Of a stretch of DNA of 64,000 bases, positions 1 through 10,698 are shown piece after piece. This DNA comes from Galerina marginata (taxonomy: Eukaryota > Basidiomycota > Agaricomycetes > Agaricales > Galerinaceae), in the NCBI GenBank assembly GCA_023014335.1, contig JAECYW010000027.1, positions 619,506 to 683,505 on the forward strand, given 5' to 3'. Made by a program: the position numbers and the translations under genes. Numbering within the stretch: position 1 is the first letter of the stretch; every line of letters starts with the position of its first letter. The notes below the pieces were generated by a model. The model searched no databases, had not been told where the DNA came from, and saw only the letters and a list, made by a program, of their open reading frames with translations.

Positions 1-1239
1 TTATCAACGGCCAGTACTTCGACTTACGAAGATCCAAGACCAGCCCAGTAAACCACGAGTCCCACTCATAAAACTGATCGCAAAGGCTAGGAGTCCCGAG
101 AAAGCTCCCGCGAGGGAAGCCGCGCCGTAAAACAGTGCAATTCGGAACTGCAGCTGGTGTCGAGGATACCACAGAGATAAGCTGTTTTGAAGTTAGACAT
201 CCAGATGTCCTCGAGGTGGTGTCTTACTCACTAGAAAACAACGCCCGGGAATAAGCCAGCTTCCGCTACTCCCAAGCACACACGAGCACCAATTAATTGT
301 GGATAGCTACGCTAGTCAGAGGGGGTTAATGCTTAAAGCGGAAATAAATCGAATGCCCACGTTTTAACAAGACCCATCATTGTCCTGAAGTCACCCGATG
401 TCAGCACTTTGAGAAATCAACCAATTGACACCATGAAGAGGCTCACATAACGATACCCCACACGATCTGGGCAATGAATTAAGTGCGATTAGTATAGAAG
501 GCGGTGATGTCGTGATAGAGCCTAGCTCACCGTGATGCCCGGCAACCATCTAAACGGCATCGTTTAGCCTGATGATCTATTTTCATGGATATCGACCGTG
601 GAGCTCAAGCTCACCTTGACGGATGGAACCGCTTTAGCACGAGGCTGGGAAAAGTGTGTCAGATGTGCGATAATGGGAGAAAAGTGGTCTTAGGAAAAAT
701 ACTTTGCCGGGCATTCAAACAGACAGTATGGCTGTGAGGGCAATCAGAACCGGGTTCGAATCTGGGGTAGTTGAATTTAGACTGACAATGAAATACATCG
801 TCTTTCGAAGGTGGGTTAGACACTGATACGAGGTGATTGATAAGAGATAACTAACGAGGGCAATGTTGTATCGGTTTCCCGTAAGATCGAGCTGGGTCAC
901 TAGACCTTGGAGTTTCGCGTTTCCTGCGTCACGATAAGATATGGTAGTTTCACTTTAAAGAAAAACGTATTACCAATATTTCCTTGTAAGAAGATCAGAA
1001 CTGAAGGGGAAAGGTACTTGTTGGTATCACGTACCTCGATCAATGAATGATACCAAATACATCAGTGAAAGAATGGGCATGAGCCTCAAATCCACCTTCC
1101 TCCATAATTTCCGCTCTTGCTCAGGAGTGAGGATAGGCGGAGGTGGAAGCGTCGATTCACCGCCGAAATCAACTGCGTCGGAGGACGTGCTAACACGTTT
1201 TTCGTTGATAGAAGGATTTGATACCTTTTCCTCTGTCAT
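1..1239 (-). CDS. MFS transporter of the allantoate/nicotinate permease (Dal5/Tna1-like) type, 5' part
   Basis: Major facilitator superfamily proton symporter, plasma membrane; anion or vitamin uptake is typical of this family (established), but the substrate here is unknown. The start ATG at 1239 opens a cytosolic N-terminus, then LRLMPILSLMYLVSFIDR (TM1 and the family's D-R motif). I can join ten short exons: GNAKLQGL, then LTGNRYNIAL, TMYFI, PYCLFECPAN, LVLKRFHPSR, WLPGIT, IVWGIVM, TMMGLVKT, YPQLIGARVCLGVAEAGLFPG, and LWYPRHQLQFRIALFYGAAS ending near WSWIF with a GTAAGT donor close to the window edge. These match the family in order and spacing up to about TM6. Introns are about 45-100 bases. 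The C-terminal half lies outside the window, so integrity cannot be judged. No frameshift seen. Confidence 0.85.
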
Positions 1240-4036
1240 GGTGGGCGGCAGAAAGAGGTGGGAAGCGTCTGGCTTCCAGAAAGTATATTTAACGGGTCAT
1301 GGAGTTAGACTGGCTGTGGATGGACCATCGTCAGACTTGAAGATGAGCCACACTTTCTTGTGGAATGAGGAATGACTATTTTTGCAAAGAAGTGGGGTCG
1401 TAGGAGCGCAGCAAGACATCCCACATCAGATTTGACATGTGGAGGAAATCTAAAATTGTAGTGTCTGCTTCTTTCCGTCAAGGCAGAAATAGAGTGGGCA
1501 TCGGTAAACCTATCCGAACAAGGCTTCGGCTCCTGAGTGCAATGTAGTAGTTACTTCTGTAGGGGTATTAATTCAACAAACGAATTTAATAAGACCAGAA
1601 TGATACAAATCGATATTGATGGCAGTGCCCGACCTGTTTGCCGTAATTGGACGTACAACCTGCATTTGAAGTACGAAGTGAGTATCCATGGTCGATGAGT
1701 GAATATTTGAACATACGAACAAGGCATAACAAGTCCATCAATGTCATTTCACAGCGCGACGAGGTAGAAACCGTCTAGCGAGCCTCCAGCTGAATCAACC
1801 TCGAGTTATTCGCATTCGATTGGGGGAGGCTCAAGCTGTCGAGCATCGCGTACTGGGGCAGGGTATTAGAGCAGCGGCAGCGGTTGCTTGATACTCGGCA
1901 CAACGACCATGACCCAACAGGTAGAGCATCGGGAGAGAGATATAGCTTAGAACCCTCGCTGGGTCCTTCGCTGTTAAATTTCTGTTTCTTCTAAGTAGCC
2001 GCTCGAGGACTACGTACGCTACAGTTTAATGAAAAAGTCAGGAAGTGTTAGGGTATGTGGGATTAAAGGCAACGCACGATAGGGTTAAGACATCTCCCGG
2101 TTTACGGTAAGGGTCGGTAGGCGGTTCGGAATCGCACATCCATGGTTGGCCAGGTGGTAACTTTGGGCGCGGAGGGCTGTATTGACTATGTGTGAGTATT
2201 GAAGTAACATCGTCTAGTGAAGCAATATCGCAGAGGGTTGTTTGGAAAATCTAAAGCTAGGAAGGTATGGTCGAGCGCTGAGCGGGATTACGACTGTGGA
2301 ATATTGTTCGAGAATTGGATGGATGTCGCTAGGGATTTCTGAGGAGGTGATTCTTGAGTTTCGGAATCTTCTAAGTCGATGTCATGAACCTGAACAGCGT
2401 TAGAAACATGACTTTAGGTAGAAACGCGCTTGGCGAACTGTCGAAGAAGAAGGATCGCTGGCAGTCTAATTAAGGAAGGTACGGCAAAGTCCCGTGTTTT
2501 TTTGATGACAGGGATACATAATGATGACGTCATCCGTTCTACACTTTCGATTGCCACCAGCCAACTTGCCGCCAACCTGCATTCTTCTTGCACCCATACT
2601 AATAGTCGCAGAATCATCCTCTTGAGAGCTTGTCAGTGTCAACTTACGGTCAGACCGCAGCCAGGTGCACTGCAACGGAGGAGATCTGTCTCCTCAACCG
2701 TCATCTCGCAACCTGGGCATAAAAATTATCTTCGTCGACGGGGTCTTCCTGCCCATAATTAGAGTTACCATGCTTGCCGCGGTTGATGATTCGCTTGCCT
2801 CGCTGGACTGTTGACCATCATCAGTAAAGGTGCAAAGGCAAGTTTGGAAGTTACAACGGCAAGAGCGGGACTAACCAGCGTTGGCCGGTTAGACAAACCA
2901 AGATGCACTTTGATGACTGTACACGATATTTGGCCCTTTTCTTGGCGTTTAAGCTGAGCTCCATTTTCACAGATGTCTTGATTTATGCGTTTCAGAATGC
3001 TCTGGCACAAAGCTCGGTTCCGTTTTGAGTCGAGTTTTACTGTTTAAGTTGCCTGTTTAAGTTGCTCGCTTTGCTGCTCTTCACTGTGCTCTTCATCTCC
3101 GACTCGGCCTCCTAACGACTGGCGCACGTTGTCCCTTCTTCCATGCAAATAGGGTTCAGGCTGACGAGCTTACTAGATGCTAATAACGCTCATGGTGTAC
3201 TATCGGATTTTCCCTTGGCAAATTGATACCAAGGGAAGGTGAACTTGTATACCTTCGTGATTTTTTTTACGTTGGCATCGTTTCAGGGACTGCAGTTCCA
3301 GGACGTCAATAAGAGTCGAAACGCTAGTTACACATCAACCTGCAGGCTGATTCGTGTCGTTTATTTGCTCCTCTCAATTTTTCAATCGTGGCACCAGGAG
3401 GACCCTTGAAATCTTCCACAACTTTTCGAACAGAAGTCTTTTAAAACGATCGAGCAATCATGTCAGTGCTCGTCCCGTTTTCTCGACCATCACAGGCTAA
3501 TATTAATGATCACAGGATCAAGGTCTTGACTTATGACGTCGTATAGCTCTCACACCGTGGATCGTCTGACGGGATGTATCTCCTCGCCGTCGCAACATTG
3601 AATTACCTGTCAGCCTCGAGGTTGATGAGTGCCCGTTCCTGCTCCATTTACGAGCGCTCTTTCACCCATTTGTCGTAAGGAAGGCATGCCTCGGAAGCAT
3701 CTATTCTGCTCTACTCCCAGTCATATCGAAAACAACAGGCTTTGCAGTTCTTGAGTACTAAGCGCTCTGTCTACCCCTTCAGCGACTTTTTCAGCTTTGG
3801 AGCGTCTGTTCTATTCAATTCCTTGGCAGCGCTAAGCCGATCTTGTGCCCAAACTCGTGCCCTGCTCCTCGATTGAAATCTCCTGCCACCTTTTTGTCGC
3901 ACTCCAATGGTTTGCGGACCCCACCTCGACTGCCGCGTTCCGTGTCAACAGTTAATACATTGTTCATTTGTTCTTCGTTTCCCAAAAAAAATGACGTATG
4001 GCTTCGTATCTGGCATTTTTTGTAGAGGCTTCGAGC
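1240..4036. other. Intergenic region, no recognisable gene up to about 3.4 kb; duplicated hydrophobin upstream from about 3.4 kb
   Basis: Short open frames on both strands (for example around 2,414-3,010) show no family motif, no convincing splice structure and overlap one another, so I call none of them. From about 3,440 onward the sequence is clearly similar to 20,700-21,290 upstream of the second hydrophobin copy. Shared blocks include CACAGGATCAAG, CACCGTG-ATCGTCT and GGGATGTATCTC. This stretch is therefore the upstream part of a segmental duplication, and probably contains the hydrophobin promoter. Confidence 0.6.
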
Positions 4037-4044
4037 TATAAAAG
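4037..4044 (+). promoter_or_regulatory. TATA box of the hydrophobin gene
   Basis: TATAAAAG lies 67 bases upstream of the ATG at 4,104. The same motif in the same context (TATAAAAGCCT, then GAACT.GACGAC) precedes the pseudogene copy at 21,277. The AT-rich match and position fit a strong fungal core promoter, as usual for highly expressed hydrophobins. Confidence 0.7.
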
Positions 4045-4103
4045 CCTTTGGAACTAGACGACTATTCTTCACTCGAGCATCCTCAAGTATCACCAACATC
4101 ATT

Positions 4104-4642
4104 ATGCAATTCAAAGTTCTCTCCGCTCTCGCCTTCGCAACCCTTGCTGCTGCCACTGTTGCCCCCGTTCGCCGTGGCGGCGGCGGAGGTGGCGGCGCAC
4201 CCCCAGCTAGCCAATGCAACACTGGCGACCTCCAGTGCTGTAAGTCTCACTCAACCGTTTTGTATGGAGTGCATCGTTAACCAGGTTCTTGCGTAATAGG
4301 CAACAGCGTACAGGCGGCTAACAGCCCGTCTCTTGCTACTCTCTTCGGACTTTTGGGCATCGTCGTCGGGAGCGTCACCGGCCAGGTTGGTGTTACCTGC
4401 AGCCCTATCACCGTCATCGGTGCTGGAGGTAACTCTTGGTAAGTTTCGAAGTTTGGTTGAAACAAGCCACGAGCTGATCTTTTCCGTTTTGCAGCTCTGC
4501 CCAGCCGGTTTGCTGCAGCAACAACTCGTTCAGTAAGCTATAATCTCATTCATTTCAACACGGACATTACTGATGGTTATATTTGTCGTCAATAGATGGT
4601 GTCGTCGCTCTCGGTTGCACCCCGGTCAACATCAACTTGTAA
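4104..4642 (+). CDS. Class I hydrophobin (119 aa, 4 exons)
   Basis: Small secreted amphipathic protein that self-assembles at air-water interfaces and coats aerial hyphae and fruit bodies (established for the family). Exons 4104-4239, 4300-4438, 4495-4532 and 4596-4642 join in frame to 119 codons plus stop. Residues 1-18 or so form a signal peptide (MQFKVLSALAFATLAAATVA). A seven-glycine run follows near residue 25. All eight cysteines are present: C-X6-CC-X32-C-X12-C-X5-CC-X12-C, the class I spacing, with a hydrophobic stretch after the first CC. A strong TATA box lies 67 bases upstream. The next gene (F-box A) converges on it from the other strand. The same pair is repeated at 21.3-23.8 kb, where the hydrophobin is dead, so this copy is the functional one. 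Confidence 0.93.
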
Positions 4643-5051
4643 TCAAAATTTGGCGGTATTATAACATCGAACAGGGCATAACTTTTGATATGATACGTCT
4701 TCCTGTACGCGCGTCGCTCAGACAAAATTTGAAATTCAATGAATCACCGTTCGACCTTGTCTGTTTCTAACCTGAGACGGCGTTCATTACCTTTAGACTG
4801 GATTCAAATGCAATTACAGAATACTAAGCACTTCTCCATTCATGTACTAACCTTGTCGAAATAGTCGAGAATGGTCGTTCCCAAGTGTCGTAACAGAACC
4901 ATCGTAGAATTTCTTGATTAAAGTTGAGATTGTTTGATTAATAAAGTTTTATATTGAGCTTCTAAAGGTCGTGCAGAGATAAGTACAAGTGGTAAAAAAG
5001 ATTCTTGGAGGTGATACAAATGGTAATTTACATCAAGGACCTAACTGTATC

Positions 5052-6889
5052 TTAAAAATTCAGAGGCCCAAGGAATCTATTAACATGGTAATCCTCGCTG
5101 TCGCTATCGGTCGGGGCCACGCGCGCAAAAACTGCAGCATCCACTTTATCCCAAGGTTCCGCCCCCGACATGCCGGGTGGTTTGACCCAGATTACTCCGA
5201 GGCCGGTAAACATTTCGAATAACTGTCGGGCTTGGTTACTTGGGCGCGTGGATGTCTTTATGATTAGGAGTTCGACAGGAACCCCGGCCTTCTGTCTCTG
5301 AAAAAGAAAGTCTTTGACAACGGCCAAGGCCGGCGTGGCAGGAGGGTAGGACATATACTTCAAAGTTTTGAGCGATGGAAAAAAGATATTTGTCTCGTTG
5401 GACTTCGCCAGTAGAATGCCGAGAAATTGGGCGGTCGTTGCAAGCGTTTCCACGGAGGAGAAGGAGGACACAAAGGACATGCTGCGTGCGGTGGTAGGCG
5501 TATAATGGCAATGGAAAAGGTTTATCGAAAGATCTGAAACGTCGGTCACCCGACAGCTAGAGAAAACACTAAAGAGGGTGTTATATATTTCTGGGTGAAT
5601 CGGCCAATCTTCATAGCTCTCAGTGTTAAAGAAAAGTTGCGGTGGAGACCATGAGACCGACGAATTTTCCTTGCATTTGAAGAGGAAATTGGAACTTGTC
5701 ACTTGCATGGATAAATCGGAGACACTGTGTAGATCGAAGAAACTTTGCAGGTAGCGACGAAGGGCGGTCGACAGCCGACCAGTCAAGTTCTCGATTTGTA
5801 TCCCATTAGTGTCTGGGCAGAATACAATCAAACCGCTTCCAGGTGCTGCGGTTATGTGCTCTAGCATTGTTAGGCACGAGTCAAGTGTACTGTCAAGATG
5901 AATGTGCGAAAGCTGGGGGCAAATAATGTGTGGAAGAGTCGAGGGAGTTGTATCGGTCCTTGGAGTTTGATGGACCTGGAGATATTCCAAGCGCGACATG
6001 TTCGATAACGCCTCGAACAGTCCCGGGATCGTAAATGGGCCGCCAATCTCGAGGTGGCGAATTTGATAAAAACCCGACGATGGTATGTTGAACAAAATCC
6101 CCGCGTCACGCAGGACGAGATTGACCAACGCAGGGGCGTGGCCGCCGAATATTGGACCTTCAGGACTACAAAGGACGTTTGGGACAACATCATCAAAGGA
6201 CAAAGAAAAACTTTGAAGAGCAGGTGCGGGTCTTTGTAGCACGGCCCATCGGGGGTCGAACTCGGTGATGATGGCATCGAACCGCTCCAGGGTGAGTCCC
6301 AGGACGTATCGAGAAGGTGGAGAAAGAAAGTGCTGAGCTGAAGGGACACTATGCCACCCTTGATGTGAAGAAACGATTCACCGGTCCTACGCAGGAGTTC
6401 GTTTCTCCAGTGAGGTTCCTGCTGGTTAAGCCTGTCAAGGTCCACGCACCGACCCCATAATGAAGGCGAGTTGATCGCCAGGTCGCGCCACTGGTTGCAG
6501 ACTTGGGATGTCCCCCGGGTAACGTTCAGGGCGTCCCATTCGCCACAGTCGTCTGAATCAAATAAATCAACGGGGAGCAAATCTGCATTCGACATGAAAA
6601 TCCGCAATAACAAATCATCGTGCAATTTGCGGATTGGCGTGGATTCGTGTTGTCCTAGTGAATAGTCGGATGCAACAATGATAGGTGGATGGGATTCGTC
6701 AGACGACTGCAGCATTTCCAGTAAGGTGTCGGCGCGTTCATACCCTCCTTGGATTTGAGCCTGTTGAACGGCGAGATTGCCTTCGGGAGAGAGTGGCATG
6801 CCAGTGGGACCCGTACTAATGGATGAACCTGAGTGCAATTTCGCGTCGATTGAGTGTGGGATGAGATTATTATATTGATCAGATTTCAT
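5052..6889 (-). pseudogene. F-box protein gene, paralogue A, frameshifted
   Basis: Paralogue of the intact F-box C protein (27,995-29,782). The N-terminal frame carries the F-box-like stretch (HDDLLLRIFMSNADLLPVDL, then TSQVCNQWRDLAINSPSLWGR). It aligns with C up to FLHLLDTSW near 6,303. There about 19 bases present in C are missing and 6 are gained nearby, a net -13. The reading frame then changes to one that continues with LQRPAPALQSFSLSFDDVVPN and LRR-like C-terminal sequence to a stop at 5,052. No GT-AG intron can bridge the shift. ATG at 6,889 matches the paralogues' start region; an upstream ATG at 6,931 also exists. The downstream part is otherwise open, so decay is recent, or two truncated products are made. 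F-box proteins act as SCF ubiquitin-ligase adaptors (established). Confidence 0.8.
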
Positions 6890-6983
6890 TGTGTAAGTCG
6901 TAAGATGGAGGTGGAAAATGAAAGAAGACAAGTAAGTGGCAGAGTTGCGAAATCAAAGGCGGGTTCATTATTTAATGCCAAAC

Positions 6984-7017
6984 GGTCACATGATCGTTCG
7001 CACGCGTCGCGACGCGT
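6984..7017 (-). promoter_or_regulatory. Conserved promoter module A: CATGTGACC plus ACGCGTCGCGACGCGT palindrome
   Basis: A perfect 16 bp palindrome, ACGCGTCGCGACGCGT at 7,002-7,017, with two MluI hexamers, sits about 110 bases upstream of the F-box A ATG. It is accompanied by GGTCACATG at 6,984-6,992. The same pair, in the same order and spacing, lies upstream of F-box B and F-box C. MluI boxes are bound by MBF-type cell-cycle factors in other fungi (established); binding here is inference. Confidence 0.6.
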
Positions 7018-7741
7018 GAATTTAGCTGGAAAATGACGTAGGCTTTTATATCGTATTTCCCAGTCGAATTTTCCACCACAGGAAAACGTATAAAGTACAC
7101 TCAAGACTCCAATTATCTGCGTTAATGTAGCCTTCGACGCCCCGTCGAGCTCTTGGCACAATAAAAATCGAGTGTCACAACAGTAATTAAGCCGGCAGAT
7201 GGAAATCCAACTGAAATACTATAGGACTTCTATCTAGGCTCACAGTATGTGAATCGGCATATAGAGCGAAACGGGGTGGATTATCGGCTTCGCCGTGGTT
7301 TCGATGAAAAAGTTCCGGGAAGTCTAAGTTGTGAGACAATTACTTTAGCCACGTTTATAACCGCCCATCTTTGGCGCAGTCCCTCGTCTCTCTACAGATC
7401 AAAAACACGCCTGACCCAAACTCATTCGCAGTATCTACTCATACTGTTACCGGTAGGCAATTCAATGCCATCCTCAATCTCAATAACGATGTTCTGTGGT
7501 ATATCTTCTCAATTAACGCCGATATGAAGCACAGCCCGGAGGGCGAAACCCCAGCACTGCTCACTCTCCGGCAAACATCGCAGGTCTTCCCCATCTTACA
7601 ACAGTCAAATTTGATAAGGATTGACCATTGGGTGGACTTAAGCTTATCCTTCCTAGCGCGAATTACTCCTGCCAAGGGGTGTGCGCTCGACTTCTTCGGA
7701 TCCTATCATGACGTAACTCCAGATTACAAGCAAGCCATCTA

Positions 7742-8783
7742 CTGTGCCTTATCGGGATCCTGACCACCTTAGCTTATCAGCCGCATCAGGAAATGAGTTT
7801 CCCACCGTTTCGCGATATTTTGACATCTTTAGTTAGGTGTGCTTTTCTTCTTTTTATTCAGCCAGGTTTTAGATTTTTTGGAACAGAATTGACCGCGCAA
7901 TGAATTTTTGGCGTCGGCTGGTCATAAAATGGGCCCTGACTGAGAAGCTGGCCAGGCCCGATTTGTATCCAAAGAGTATTCAATTGTCGTCAGGACATTA
8001 GATTCATTACGTTTCGCATCATATTTATAAATAGATTATCTCCAGAGTTGCGCCTCCAGCAGTGATTCGCATTTATCTCTGTAAATAATTGGCTTCATAG
8101 GACGAAATTTGGAAGATAGGCTCTCTATAATATACATATAATTATAGTCAAATCTCGTAATTTTTGAGTGTGATTTGACGCAACTTTTCTTTCCGACTTT
8201 CCGAGGCAAGGATTTTAGAACTTTTGATTATCCAGGTCAATATATCAAGCAGATTGGCAGATAAAATTCAGATAAATAGAGAATATCGAACACTAGTGCA
8301 TACTCATAGTTGAACTTTTAAAATATTAGAGATGACTATGATTACTGTCTGCTAGTACAGTAAATACAATACAAAGGTGAGATCTGGAACTCGAGAACGT
8401 ACGTGCAAGATCATTCAGAAGTTCCGGACTAATTTCTGTGGTAAAATCTATTTTCAAAGTACTCATAGTTTACTTATTGCAATCAAATCCCCGAGGTATA
8501 AAATTTTTGAGGAGAGGATAGGTGATTCTGCCTCTGAAGAGCTGGCCATCTTGGAACGGCCTTGTCCGAACAAGGAAAAAGTGCCGTGATAGCCGAAATG
8601 CAGTTGTCCGACGTCTATAGCACTGTTTCGAAGAAGAATTTGAATTTTTTTGCATTCTCACTCAAAAGAGGCGATCTCAAGCTTTCCAATGATATAAAAT
8701 TTGTCATACTTCGTTGAGTACACGAGTCTGCAGAAAATCCGTGGCCAGGTTGTCAGGTTGGCCAGGTTCCTGATTACGTACAG
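7742..8783. mobile_element. Tc1/mariner-like MITE (1,042 bp, TA duplication)
   Basis: The insertion splits an F-box pseudogene. Both ends begin CTGT; the left end CTGTGCCTTATCGGGATCC and the inverted right end CTGTACGTAATCAGGAACC agree at about 17 of the first 23 positions. Flanks are TA at 7,740-7,741 and TA at 8,784-8,785. The uninterrupted paralogue at 36.9 kb has a single TA at that point, so this is a TA target duplication, as made by Tc1/mariner transposases. No transposase reading frame is visible inside, hence a non-autonomous element. Confidence 0.75.
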
Positions 8784-8826
8784 TACGTTTTTGCAAAGTA
8801 TTTGCAAATGTACACAGCATACAGGC

Positions 8827-9000
8827 GTTAGCCTTGTTACCGGCGGTTCCCTCGCGTAGCCGGGATTAGCCGGTCACGGCGTCCAGCTGAGCGGCAAGAG
8901 TAGGAGTGCCAGCTCATCGCTTTCCTCAACCGCTGCGGCGCTCCTACTCGCTGCACGCACCGTTCAACTTTACCTGCCTGTCCATTCTCCTCATTTTCAC
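8827..9000 (+). repeat. Ngaro terminal repeat A1
   Basis: 174 bp identical by eye to A2 at 13,744-13,917. It begins GTTAGCCTTGTTACCGGCGG and ends CCTCATTTTCAC. It is followed by a 39 bp tandem duplication (8,966-9,004 and 9,005-9,043), the second unit of which runs into the ORF1 start codon. Confidence 0.93.
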
Positions 9001-9041
9001 TCATAACTTTACCTGCCTGTCCATTCTCCTCATTTTCACTC

Positions 9042-10698
9042 ATGACTGACTCCACGAACCTCCATAACCTCAATTTTGGTGGTACTATCCCTCCAACTGT
9101 CAATCCGAACCCACCTGTCATCCCACCTGTCACCGCGGTCCCGTCCTCTGCACCTCAAGCCCCTCACAGTGCAGAACCACGCTCTCAGGCGACCGCGGCG
9201 ACTTCTGCTGATCCGAATGCGGGCGCTCCACCCGAAATTCCCATTGACCCGGCCACTGCCCTGCAGCTGCTCAATTGGATTCAATCTCTTGAAGATCAGT
9301 TAGCGGCGTCGGCACTGGCCAATAGACCACCTACCACTATGTTCTCGGACCCAGCAACTGTAGCTGCCTTTAGTGTTCCAGTGAAGGACTCCTCAAAGAA
9401 AGTGGTTCTCTCCCCCATTGTACCCGGTTTTAAAGCCAATGCACTTGATAATGGTGAGTGTTTAATTCTTGCTTGCCCATTGTGGCCTATCCTGGCATGC
9501 CCCACTTCTTGGGCTCTTTGTTACAACCCACATCAGGGTTTCCTTCTGTCATCCCACAATTGGTGGGACTGTCCTCTTGTCACTCATATTGGACTTATTG
9601 CCTTGCTCCACCTTTGGGCCTATTATCTTGCCCCTCCTTTGGGCCTATTACTTTGCCCCACCTTTGGGCCTATAACCTTGCCCCACTTCTGGGCCCATTA
9701 CCTTGCCCACTTTGGGCCCATCACTTTGCCCCATCCCCGGGCCTGTTACCTTGCCCCACCTTTGGGCCCTTCACTTTCCCCATATTTGGGTCATCACCTT
9801 TCGGGCAATTCACCTCAGCCCACATTTTGCCTTTTGTGCCATATATCTCCTCTCCTCATGCCTTTATTTAACCCAATAACTGATTCATGCTTGGTGAACG
9901 CTAGCCATTCCGCATCGCGTCGAACAGGCTTTCATAGCCTTTGCCTATGTTCCTTACACTGCGCTGTCAAAGTCCGCTCGGCAGAAATCTCTCAACGGAG
10001 AGGAAGAGATGATCATTTCAAATGGCTCTCTCGTAGCAAAAGGACTTGACAAATCGGGCGAACTCTCCATTTCAGTCTTAGACTGGACTGAAGCCTCTCG
10101 CATCGCGGAGAACCGAACCCGTGTTCATCATGGTGATGCTCGTGCCGATGCCCTAGCTGAACACCACAAGATAGTTTTAGGTCTTGGGTTTAGCATGGAC
10201 TGGCGCATCGCCGTGCGCTATGACATTCAACAACGCTCAGCATCGGCAGCTGACCACCGTCATGACCTTTCAACCCTCGATGAGAAAGCAGTCTCTCTGG
10301 CTGTTGCTAAATTGGCTACAGAGACACAAGTTTTATCCACTAATGCTCACTCATCTCCGTCCAAACGCCATCATCCCTATCCCAATGCTGAGCGGGTCAT
10401 GAAACGCCAGCCTTCTTCATCTCACCTTGGTAATCAGAGCCGTTGCTTTCGGTGTGGTGACACTGGACACCTTCCCAAAGAATGCTCCGCATCGTCCACT
10501 AGAGCAGGAAGAACTCCTGCCCCCCTTGCTGGAGACCCCAAGGCCCCAAATGCCCTCTTGGCCCCAAACGGAACCCCTTTTTGCTTCCGTTTCTCCTCTT
10601 CCTCCACCTGTACCCGCGCCTCCTCCTGTTCTTTCGCTCATGGCTGTTCCATCTGTGGTGATCCCCACCATGGTGCCCGAAACTGTTCCCACCTCTGA
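9042..10698 (+). CDS. Ngaro ORF1: Gag-like protein with two CCHC knuckles and a CCCH finger
   Basis: Putative nucleic-acid binding structural protein of the retroelement. Exons 9042-9453 and 9905-10698 join (AATG|CCATT) to 401 aa. The donor is GGTGAGTG and the acceptor GCTAG; without splicing the frame ends at 10,049 in low-complexity sequence. The N-terminal 60 residues are Pro/Ala rich. Near residue 317 lies CFRCGDTGHLPKEC (CX2CX4HX4C). Near residue 364 a CX8CX5CX3H finger follows (CFRFSSSSTCTRASSCSFAH), and at the end CSICGDPHHGARNC is a second CCHC knuckle. ATG at 9,042 is the first after A1 and lies in the second 39 bp repeat unit. ORF2 overlaps the 3' end in another frame. The intron holds a minisatellite. 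Confidence 0.82.
9600..9792 (+). repeat. Minisatellite, about 25 bp unit, inside the ORF1 intron
   Basis: About seven to eight imperfect tandem copies of a unit containing CTTTGGGCCTATTACCTTGC. The copies differ mainly at TATTA/TATAA/CATTA/CATCA. The array lies wholly within the inferred intron 9,454-9,904. Confidence 0.85.

Noticed and set aside
735..760. tRNA T-arm-like string (GGGTTCGAATC) near 750
   Set aside because: It lies in an intron of the MFS gene and no other cloverleaf arms can be formed around it.
9458..9871. Plus-strand frame of 137 codons in the Ngaro ORF1 intron
   Set aside because: It translates the minisatellite (repeating GLLPCPTFGP-like units) and lies between good splice sites that restore ORF1.
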